Source: Planctomycetaceae bacterium (GTDB lineage: Bacteria > Planctomycetota > Planctomycetia > Pirellulales > Thermoguttaceae). Taken from it: a stretch of 13,203 bases of DNA. Location of the stretch: NCBI GenBank assembly GCA_031259095.1, contig JAIRLW010000013.1, forward strand, positions 1 through 13,203, read 5' to 3'. The position numbers and the translations under genes were made by a program. The stretch's first letter is position 1, and each line of letters starts with the position of its first letter. The notes beneath the pieces are model-generated. The model was not told the DNA's origin, searched no databases, and saw only the letters and a list, made by a program, of their open reading frames with translations. This document shows, piece after piece, positions 7,240-12,999 of the stretch.

Positions 7240-7405
7240 GGGAATCTCTAAAAATTTGTTTTTAATCACAGAATTATTTGTCCCAATTGGTCTCTAATGT
7301 CCCTAAAATTAAGGCTAAGGTGATGATAGAGACAAAAAGGACAAATGATTTTGAAATCAAAGTTGTGCTTAAGAAATAGTAATAATAGGTATTTTTAGAG
7401 TACCC
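7240..7405 (+). repeat. Family B hairpin element, copy 2 (with outer inverted repeats)
   Basis: The outer ends CTCTAAAAAT (7246-7255) and ATTTTTAGAG (7391-7400) are perfect 10-bp inverted repeats, bordered by GGG and CCC. The core pairs ATTTGTCC 7276-7283 with GGACAAAT 7339-7346, and TCTCT 7291-7295 with AGAGA 7328-7332. Left-arm units start at 7280, 7290 and 7299 and right-arm units at 7329 and 7338, so the 9-base spacing is nearly kept. AATCACAGAATTATTT (7264-7279) recurs inverted in copy 3, showing that the element extends beyond the GTCCC core. Confidence 0.75.
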
Positions 7406-7478
7406 AAAATATTTTAAGCGGAAATACGAAAATCATAAATTTGCCGAAATAGCGTAAGCCGTTTGATGGGAGATTGTT

Positions 7479-8651
7479 GTGTTTATGAAAAACCATCGCG
7501 TTCTCGTTCCGGTTTCGCATCCGCTTGGCGGTATTCGGACGTACATGCTCTATTATTTTCGGCGGCTTCACCGTGAAGAAGGTTATCGGTTTACGTTCCT
7601 TTCCGAAGCCGGAAACGCTTTTGAAACGTTTAAACGCGATCTTACGGATTGGGAAGGCACAGAGTATATTGAAGTTCCTCCGAAATGCGGAAGCAAAACA
7701 ATAGTTCAAACGATTCGCCAAACTCTCAAAACACAATCGTTTGCGTTGCTCCATTCGCAAGGTCTCAAAGTGGGAACAGAAACCGCGACCGCAAATTATT
7801 TCAGGAACATTCCGCATCTGATTACCTTACACGATGTGATTCTTCCGCAAAATGAAATACCAGGGCGTTTCAAATGGTTGAAAAAAGCAATCATTTCCGC
7901 CGTAACGCGTCGTGCTTCGTTTATCATACCGGTTTCTTGCGATTGTGAAGTAAATCATTTACAAATCTTTCCGGCTTGGAAACGCGGACCGGTTCGGATT
8001 AAAACAATTCTAAACGGTATTGATCTTGAACGGATTGAACATTCCCGATTGATGTTTGAAACATGTCGGGAACAACGGTTGCGTGAACAATTCGGAATCG
8101 GACGTGAAATGGTTCTCGGTGGTTTTTTCGGACGGTTCATGCCTCAAAAGGGAATCGATCTTCTGCTAAAAGCGTTGGAACTGCTCCACGAACAAGGTTA
8201 CGCAAACCGTTTTCATCTTATTATAACGAAAGATTGGAATGGTTTTCTGAATGAGACAATCAACCTTGTTGCGGGAAATCCGAAAATTTCCCGAATGATC
8301 CATTTTATCGACCCGATACCGGACATAACGCCTTTACTTCTTCAAGTTGACACAACCATAATCCCGTCACGTTGGGAAGCCTGCCCGATTCTTCCGATGG
8401 AATCGCTTGTTCTTGGAATTCCTGTTATCGGATCGGATTGTATTGGTCTTCGTGAAGTGTTACACGGTACGCCTTCATTGGTTCACCAACACGACGACCC
8501 GGAATCACTCGCAACGACCTTGATAAAATTTATCGAATCGCCAACAGCCGATGCCGCTAAACGTTACGCTATGGAGGCTGTAAAACGGTTTGATGTTCGT
8601 TTGGCAACGGATCAGTTACTCGAAATTTATCAATCAATCTGTAATAAATAA
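7479..8651 (+). CDS. Glycosyltransferase family 4 (GT-B fold)
   Basis: This is a cytoplasmic or membrane-associated glycosyltransferase of about 390 residues, transferring a sugar from a nucleotide-sugar donor to a polysaccharide, glycolipid or similar acceptor. The N-terminal Rossmann domain shows VPVSHPLGGIRTYMLYYFRR (a GG loop near residues 16-18) and LLHSQGLKVG. The second domain shows NGIDLERI, FFGRFMPQKGIDLLLKALE, and then the retaining-GT4 E-x7-E motif in EACPILPMESLVLGIPVIGS, with Glu300 and Glu308. GTG 7479 is chosen because GGGAGA at about 7467-7472 gives it a 6-7 base spacing; ATG 7485, two codons later, is the alternative. It is monocistronic, flanked by a family B element upstream and two strong hairpins downstream. 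Acceptor and donor cannot be judged, and no polysaccharide cluster surrounds it. Confidence 0.9.
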   Translation: MFMKNHRVLVPVSHPLGGIRTYMLYYFRRLHREEGYRFTFLSEAGNAFETFKRDLTDWEGTEYIEVPPKCGSKTIVQTIRQTLKTQSFALLHSQGLKVGTETATANYFRNIPHLITLHDVILPQNEIPGRFKWLKKAIISAVTRRASFIIPVSCDCEVNHLQIFPAWKRGPVRIKTILNGIDLERIEHSRLMFETCREQRLREQFGIGREMVLGGFFGRFMPQKGIDLLLKALELLHEQGYANRFHLIITKDWNGFLNETINLVAGNPKISRMIHFIDPIPDITPLLLQVDTTIIPSRWEACPILPMESLVLGIPVIGSDCIGLREVLHGTPSLVHQHDDPESLATTLIKFIESPTADAAKRYAMEAVKRFDVRLATDQLLEIYQSICNK

Positions 8652-8668
8652 TCTCAATACAACGTCAA

Positions 8669-8740
8669 GCCGGTTGATCTTTTGAACGACAACCAACCGG
8701 CGCGACCGCCCAGCGGGCGGGTCGCCTACCTGATACTTTT
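8669..8740 (+). terminator. Tandem hairpins after the glycosyltransferase gene, likely terminator
   Basis: The first hairpin pairs GCCGGTTG 8669-8676 with CAACCGGC 8694-8701 (17-base loop). The second runs 8702-8725: GCGACCGCCC, a three-base loop AGC, then GGGCGGGTCGC with one bulged G. A run of six T follows at 8737-8742, about 11 bases after the stem. The G+C content is far above that of the surroundings. The offset T-run makes this an imperfect intrinsic terminator. Confidence 0.5.
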
Positions 8741-8753
8741 TTATAAGTTGCTC

Positions 8754-8783
8754 TTGACGTCCCTTGCGACTTTACTCTATACT
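8754..8783 (+). promoter_or_regulatory. Sigma70-type promoter, TTGACG-N18-TATACT
   Basis: The -35 TTGACG (8754-8759) and the -10 TATACT (8778-8783) each match consensus at five of six positions, with an 18-base spacer. It is the best complete promoter in the window. Transcription would start near 8790, about 250 bases before the TPR gene, so the family A copy 3 hairpin would lie inside the 5' leader. Confidence 0.6.
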
Positions 8784-8824
8784 TAATGCCCTAAAGATAT
8801 TCAGGAACCTTTTTGATTATTTTT

Positions 8825-8934
8825 GATTAAGATAACTTCTAAAAATTTCGACTAAAATTGACCGGAATCGATTTTAGTCGAATTTAATCGATTTCGGTCG
8901 ATCAAAAAACAAGTTTTTAGAAGTTGCCTTAATC
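8825..8934 (+). repeat. Family A hairpin element, copy 3 (extended ends)
   Basis: The ends AACTTCTAAAAATT (8834-8847) and AAGTTTTTAGAAGTT (8911-8925) match inversely. The match continues outward as GATTAAG (8825-8831) against CTTAATC (8928-8934) with two unpaired bases between. TCGA starts at 8848, 8868, 8878, 8888 and 8898, with TTGA at 8858: a strict 10-base rhythm. Inside, segments pair in an interleaved order (8849-8858 with 8871-8880; 8860-8870 with 8889-8899), unlike the nested palindrome of copy 1. Confidence 0.85.
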
Positions 8935-9043
8935 GTTAATTTTGTCAATCTTTGTTGAACAGGAACGTTATTCGAAACGCGGGAAAAAAACCTGATTCTT
9001 TTTTTCTCCATTTTCTCCACAAACGAGATTAGGAAAAAATATT

Positions 9044-9955
9044 ATGGACAGTGGTCGTCGTCATCAGTTAGCGCAAAATGAATTATTGCATTGGCTTGTA
9101 ACACAATATGAAGAATGGCTTAAACCGAATGCCTATTGGATTGGCGGCGGGACTATTGCGATTCTGGTTTTGTTAGGAGCCTTTTTGGGTTCTTCGGGAA
9201 TATCGGAGTGGAATAAGGCTCAAATCTGGAACGGATATTATGCCGCGATTCATTCCGAAAATAGCACGGAGGCATTGCAACTCTTGGTGGAAACCTCGAA
9301 AGGAACCATCGCCGAACAAGCACGTTTGACCTTGGCGCAAATCCAACTCGGTGAAGGATGTCATCAGTTGTTCACCGATAAAGTCAAAGCAACCGAATCA
9401 CTTGAAAAGTCGGTCGAACAATTTCAGTTCCTTCAAAAAAACGCTAACAATAAAAATATTCTTTTACAAGCGAATTTTGGTCTTGCGCAGGCATGGGAAA
9501 CATTAGCGGCAGTGCGTGTTGGTAAAAATGATCTTGCGGAAGCGGAAAAAGAATACAAAAAAATTGCGGAACAATATCCTAACGAATTTCTCGGACAAAA
9601 AGCCCAAAAACAGTTGCTTCTGATTTCCAATGCCAATACCTTGAAATTTTTTGAACTTTCCGCCGCCAAAGTAACCGAACCGACCAAACAAGATGATTTT
9701 AAGGTTGAAATTGACAAAAAAGACCCGTTTCTCGATAATTCCAAAGATTTTGATGTTCAAAAGGTTTTGGAAGGCGGTTCCAGTTTGAGAACCGAGTTTA
9801 GCGATCATGCGGCAGAGTTGTTGGGTAATCCTAAGCCGGCAGAAACAACGCCGGAAGTAAAAATTGAAATAAAAACAGACGCCGATACCAAAACAGAAAC
9901 AGAAACAAAAAACACCGAAAAACCCGACGAACCACCGTCTCAGGAAAAAAACTAG
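9044..9955 (+). CDS. Membrane-anchored tetratricopeptide-type protein (YfgM-like architecture)
   Basis: This 303-residue protein has a short cytoplasmic head (MDSGRRHQLAQNELLHWL...), one transmembrane segment at about 31-49 (YWIGGGTIAILVLLGAFLG), and an extracytoplasmic helical region. That region has TPR-like helix pairs: AEQARLTLAQIQLGEG, ANFGLAQAWETLAAVRVGKN and LAEAEKEYKKIAEQYPNEFLGQKA. The C-terminal 60 residues are disordered and rich in E, K, T and P. Head, single helix and TPR repeats match the YfgM/ancillary-SecYEG architecture, and the RRHQL..NEL start resembles planctomycete proteins of this type. Such proteins scaffold periplasmic or membrane complexes; no enzymatic motif is seen. 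The start ATG 9044 has no clear ribosome-binding site. A good promoter lies 260 bases upstream. Confidence 0.75.
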   Translation: MDSGRRHQLAQNELLHWLVTQYEEWLKPNAYWIGGGTIAILVLLGAFLGSSGISEWNKAQIWNGYYAAIHSENSTEALQLLVETSKGTIAEQARLTLAQIQLGEGCHQLFTDKVKATESLEKSVEQFQFLQKNANNKNILLQANFGLAQAWETLAAVRVGKNDLAEAEKEYKKIAEQYPNEFLGQKAQKQLLLISNANTLKFFELSAAKVTEPTKQDDFKVEIDKKDPFLDNSKDFDVQKVLEGGSSLRTEFSDHAAELLGNPKPAETTPEVKIEIKTDADTKTETETKNTEKPDEPPSQEKN

Positions 9956-10008
9956 GGAATTTCTAAACATAAAATTACCTTTAGTCTAAATACCAATTGT
10001 TTTTCAAA

Positions 10009-10123
10009 AATTATTTCGTCCCATTTGTCCCTATCGTTCTTAATGTCCCTAAAATTTTCAGTGAAGGAATATTAAGGAATATTAAGGACAAATAGGACGA
10101 TTGAGACAAATAATTCTGTGATT
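10009..10123 (+). repeat. Family B hairpin element, copy 3
   Basis: The outer stem is AATTATTT 10009-10016 with AAATAATT 10108-10115. Inside, GTCCCATTTGTCC 10018-10030 pairs with GGACAAATAGGAC 10086-10098 with one mismatch. Left-arm units start at 10018, 10027, 10036 and 10045 (all 9 apart), and right-arm units at 10085, 10094 and 10103. A short tandem GGAATATTAA lies in the right arm near 10066-10085. The right end AAATAATTCTGTGATT (10108-10123) is the exact inverse of 7264-7279 in copy 2. It lies about 55 bases after the TPR stop. Confidence 0.82.
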
Positions 10124-10167
10124 GAAAAAGAAAAAAATTTTTCCCCGAGAAAATTTTTACTGAAGTC

Positions 10168-10195
10168 TTGAACGTGAAATTTTTTCCGTTAAGAT
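10168..10195 (+). promoter_or_regulatory. Candidate promoter for the cupin gene, TTGAAC-N16-TAAGAT
   Basis: A -35-like TTGAAC (10168-10173) and a -10-like TAAGAT (10190-10195) each match consensus at four of six positions and are spaced 16 bases apart, about 85 bases before the cupin start. The hexamers are weak. Confidence 0.3.
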
Positions 10196-10279
10196 ATTCG
10201 TTTAGTATTTTTGAAATTCGTTAATGGATAGCGAATTTCAGTTCACAATGAAACGTTCCCAATTTGAAAGGAAGAATGT

Positions 10280-11026
10280 ATGAATCGACGTCATTGGTTG
10301 ACAAATGTTCTTGGCGGAACCGCGATGGCTGCCGCTGTAGTGTCTGGTAGTGAAGTTCTTGCTCAGCCCTTGCAAGGACGCCTTCGTCCGCCGGGAAGAC
10401 AGACTCTCAAAAAGTACGGCAATTCCCATTTTTACAACGCGGATGGTAGTTTCAATGAAAAAGCGGCAAAAGAAGCGTACATGGAACTACTCCGATTCCA
10501 TCGTTATTCGTTACCCGATGTGGTCAACGATGAACGATTTTGGATTCGGGATTTTGGTCTTGGCGATTTCGCTAATGTCGGAATGGGCGGAATTTTTTGG
10601 CTCAACGACAAGGAACACGGTTATTTCGGTCATGAAATTTACCTTCTGCCGTTCCAGATGATTCCCGAACACGCTCATGTCGCAGCGGAAGACAAACCGC
10701 CGAAACATGAATATTGGCAAGTTCGGCATGGAAGTATTTACAATTTCGGTAAAGGAGGTTCCAAAGACGATTTGGCGAAACTGCCGGTTCAACTCCCGAA
10801 ATCCCAACTCGACGCCGATGCGATTACGGCGTTCACTTGTGTTGAACTCAAAGCGGGAACCGGAAAAGGAAGCGAAGCCGCAATCACCGGTTTGGGAGAT
10901 TACCATTTTATGATGGGCGGACCTCAAGGTGCGATTGTTACGGAATACGCCTCATTCCACGCCGGAACCGGTCTCCGATTCAAAAATCCAAAAGGTGTGA
11001 ACGACAACACCAAAGCCTCAAAATAA
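10280..11026 (+). CDS. Exported cupin protein, D-lyxose isomerase-like
   Basis: This 248-residue protein begins MNRRHWLTNVLGGTAMAAAV and ends its leader at about LAQP (28-30): a twin-arginine-like signal, so it is probably exported folded. The mature part is a cupin. IPEHAHVAAE gives His131 and His133. KPPKHEYWQVRHGS gives Lys142 and Glu144 followed by the G of the turn. GDYHFMMGGPQGAIVTEYAS gives His209, the usual fourth ligand. The H-x-H, E, H set and the GAIV.E..S..H segment match the metal-dependent sugar isomerases of the D-lyxose isomerase type, although an exported member would be unusual. A purine-rich AAAGGAAG site sits 8-15 bases before ATG 10280. It lies between hairpin elements and is probably monocistronic. 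The fold is fairly sure, the reaction is not. Confidence 0.75.
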   Translation: MNRRHWLTNVLGGTAMAAAVVSGSEVLAQPLQGRLRPPGRQTLKKYGNSHFYNADGSFNEKAAKEAYMELLRFHRYSLPDVVNDERFWIRDFGLGDFANVGMGGIFWLNDKEHGYFGHEIYLLPFQMIPEHAHVAAEDKPPKHEYWQVRHGSIYNFGKGGSKDDLAKLPVQLPKSQLDADAITAFTCVELKAGTGKGSEAAITGLGDYHFMMGGPQGAIVTEYASFHAGTGLRFKNPKGVNDNTKASK

Positions 11027-11045
11027 ATAAAACGGCTAAATTCAT

Positions 11046-11141
11046 TTGTCTCCTAAGTCCCTAATATCTCATTTGTCCCCCAATCGTCCCTTTTTATAGA
11101 GACATTAGGGACAAATGGGATGATAGGGACTGAGGGGACAA
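11046..11141 (+). repeat. Family B hairpin element, copy 4 (longest near-perfect stem)
   Basis: This is a 96-base imperfect palindrome beginning 19 bases after the cupin stop. Left-arm units start at 11048, 11057, 11066, 11075 and 11086. Right-arm units start at 11099, 11108, 11117, 11126 and 11135, exactly 9 bases apart. TTGTC at 11046 pairs with GACAA at 11137, and most of about 40 positions in between can pair. With a loop of only a few bases it would be a very stable RNA hairpin or DNA cruciform. Confidence 0.87.
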
Positions 11142-11180
11142 TCATAAAAAATCATTAACCCTATTACGATTATTATTCTC

Positions 11181-11495
11181 ATGCAATATTTACATTTTGG
11201 CGTTCCGACAACCCAAGAAAAGAATTGGTCGGGTTATCTTGCCGATCTTGGAGTTCATGTTACGGATCCGGGAGCGGATATTTTTGGCATTGAGTGGTTA
11301 AAATTCGACGCCGATAGTCCGATGCACGAATCTATTAAAACAAAACCGCACGCCGCGTTTGCGGTTGACGATCTTGACGCGGCGCTTGCCGACAAAAAAG
11401 TTATTTTACCGCCTTATTCTCCGACGCCGGGTTTTCGTATCGCGTTTATTGATTACAACGGTGCGATCATCGAATTAGCGGAAACAAAACAATAA
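11181..11495 (+). CDS. VOC (glyoxalase/bleomycin-resistance fold) family protein
   Basis: This is a 104-residue single VOC domain, presumably cytoplasmic and probably dimeric. The two beta-alpha-beta-beta-beta modules are recognisable: MQYLHFGVPTTQEKNWSGYL opens the first, and KTKPHAAFAVDDLDAALADK opens the second, ending in FRIAFIDYNGAIIELAE. Candidate metal ligands are His5, His57 and Glu98, the positions used by metal-binding VOC enzymes. The segment IFGIEWLKFDADSPMHES between the modules is typical of uncharacterised short VOC proteins and not of lactoylglutathione lyase, so no substrate is proposed. No ribosome-binding site is evident. The gene lies between two family B hairpins, so co-transcription with its neighbours would have to pass through them. 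Confidence 0.8.
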   Translation: MQYLHFGVPTTQEKNWSGYLADLGVHVTDPGADIFGIEWLKFDADSPMHESIKTKPHAAFAVDDLDAALADKKVILPPYSPTPGFRIAFIDYNGAIIELAETKQ

Positions 11496-11531
11496 AAAAG
11501 GTAACGCTAAAAATATCTTTGTCTTTTAAAT

Positions 11532-11602
11532 GTCCCATTTGTCCCTATCGTCTCTAATGTCCCAACTTTAGGGACAGACGGGATTTTAGGGACAAACGGG
11601 AA
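11532..11602 (+). repeat. Family B hairpin element, copy 5 (perfect 9-bp phasing in both arms)
   Basis: Left-arm GTCCC/GTCTC units start at 11532, 11541, 11550 and 11559. Right-arm GGGAC/GGGAT/GGGAA units start at 11571, 11580, 11589 and 11598. TCCCATTTGTCCCTA 11533-11547 pairs with TAGGGACAAACGGGA 11587-11601 with one mismatch, and TGTCCC 11558-11563 pairs with GGGACA 11571-11576 around a 7-base loop. It begins 36 bases after the VOC stop. Confidence 0.88.
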
Positions 11603-11717
11603 CTACCACTACAAAAAACGCTTTAGTCTGCTAAAATACTAAAAGTTGAAAAAAAACTTCGCTGTTTTGGGCGAAGTAAACCATTGACCCCGAAATATCA
11701 GAAAGGGCTTAAACATT

Positions 11718-12899
11718 ATGGCGAAAAAAACAATTGCTGATGTTGATGTTCAAAACAAAACCGTTTTCATTCGTGTCGATTTCAATGTTCCACTCGATGA
11801 TCACGGCAATATCACCGACGACCGGCGTATCGAAATGGCGTTGCCGACAATTAAATCTGTATTAGATCGCGGTGGGAAAATTATTCTGGCAAGTCATCTG
11901 GGACGTCCCAAAGATGCGCCGGACCCAAAGTTCTCCATGAAACCAACGGCACAACGTCTCGCCGAACTACTCAATAAAAACGTTGAGTTCGCAACCGATA
12001 CCGTCGGTCCCGACGCTAAAGCAAAAGTTAAAGCATTGCCAAACGATGGCGTGTTGGTTCTCGAAAATTTACGGTTTCAACCCGGTGAAAAAAACGGCGA
12101 TGAAACTTTTGCCAAAGAATTAGCGTCGTTTGCCGATGTTTACGTCAACGACGCTTTCGGAACTTGTCATCGAACAGACGCTTCGATGTACGCTCTGCCA
12201 AAAGCAATGGGAGCAAAACCCAAAGTCTGCGGATTCTTAGTTGAAAAAGAAATCAAATATCTCAGTAACGCCATCGCCAATCCACAGCGTCCATTTGTCG
12301 CTATTATCGGCGGCAAAAAAGTTTCCGACAAAATTATGGTCATTAAAAATCTGCTTGGAATTTGCGATCAGGTTCTTATCGGCGGTGCAATGGCGTACAC
12401 TTTCAGTTTGGCAAAAGGAGAAAAAGTTGGAAATAGTTTGGTCGAAACCGATAAAATCGATCTGGCAAAAGAACTCATGGTTCTCGGCGGAAATAAATTA
12501 GTTTTGCCTGTCGATACCCATTGCAGCGATAAATTTGCCCCAGACGGTAATAAAAAAATCGTTAAAGCCGGAGACGTTCCTGATAATTGGGAAGGTTTGG
12601 ATATCGGTCCCGAAACCGCAAAACTTTACGCCGGTATCGTTAAAAACGCTAAAACTGTTGTCTGGAACGGTCCCATGGGCGTTAGCGAAATGCCCCCATT
12701 TGACGAAGGAACCAAAGCAGTCGCCCAAGCGGTCGCCGATAGCGGCGCAATCAGTATTATCGGCGGAGGAGACAGCGCAGCCGCCATTCAACAACTCGGC
12801 TTCGCCGATAAAGTCTCCCACGTCAGCACCGGTGGAGGGGCAAGTCTCGAAATGCTTGAAGGTAAAAAATTCGCCGCAGTCGATGTCCTCGACGAATAA
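11718..12899 (+). CDS. pgk: Phosphoglycerate kinase
   Basis: This cytoplasmic glycolytic enzyme (EC 2.7.2.3) interconverts 1,3-bisphosphoglycerate + ADP and 3-phosphoglycerate + ATP. It has 393 residues, the usual bacterial length. The signature [10 protein letters not shown] is at residues 19-28. Substrate-binding SHLGRPKD and [12 protein letters not shown] follow. The nucleotide-domain motifs are [11 protein letters not shown] at about 196-206, [34 protein letters not shown], and the C-terminal GGGDSAAA and [13 protein letters not shown]. All hallmark residues are present, except that Lys200 occupies the position that is Ala or Ser in the usual GG(A/S)KVSDK. ATG 11718 is the clear start, with AGAAAGGG about 10 bases upstream. 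The gene follows a family B hairpin and a gap of about 115 bases, so it probably has its own promoter, though none stands out. Confidence 0.97.
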   Translation: MAKKTIADVDVQNKTVFIRVDFNVPLDDHGNITDDRRIEMALPTIKSVLDRGGKIILASHLGRPKDAPDPKFSMKPTAQRLAELLNKNVEFATDTVGPDAKAKVKALPNDGVLVLENLRFQPGEKNGDETFAKELASFADVYVNDAFGTCHRTDASMYALPKAMGAKPKVCGFLVEKEIKYLSNAIANPQRPFVAIIGGKKVSDKIMVIKNLLGICDQVLIGGAMAYTFSLAKGEKVGNSLVETDKIDLAKELMVLGGNKLVLPVDTHCSDKFAPDGNKKIVKAGDVPDNWEGLDIGPETAKLYAGIVKNAKTVVWNGPMGVSEMPPFDEGTKAVAQAVADSGAISIIGGGDSAAAIQQLGFADKVSHVSTGGGASLEMLEGKKFAAVDVLDE

Positions 12900-12923
12900 A
12901 ATCGAATAAAAATCTTAAAGAAC

Positions 12924-12975
12924 ACTTCTAAAAACGTAATATTTCAGCGGATTGGTAATCTATCAGCGGAATATT
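12924..12975 (+). repeat. Solitary family A-type end and short TCAGCGGA direct repeat
   Basis: ACTTCTAAAAAC (12924-12935) is identical to 12 of the 13 terminal bases of family A copy 2, but no matching right end or TCGA array follows. Instead there is AATATT (12938-12943 and 12970-12975) around two copies of TCAGCGGA (12944-12951 and 12963-12970). It may be the remnant of an element invaded or replaced by the repeat block that follows. Confidence 0.45.
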
Positions 12976-12999
12976 TTATTTGAGGTTAAAAAAATATTC

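Noticed and set aside
9503..9970. 155-codon minus-strand frame with many F, R, G and I residues
   Set aside because: It is the complement of the lysine/glutamate-rich TPR gene; the phenylalanine-rich composition is an artefact of that.
11046..11602. Regular short repeats taken as a possible CRISPR array
   Set aside because: The repeat units are only 9 bases, with 4-base variable parts and an inverted second arm. There are no 25-35 base repeats, no spacers and no cas genes.
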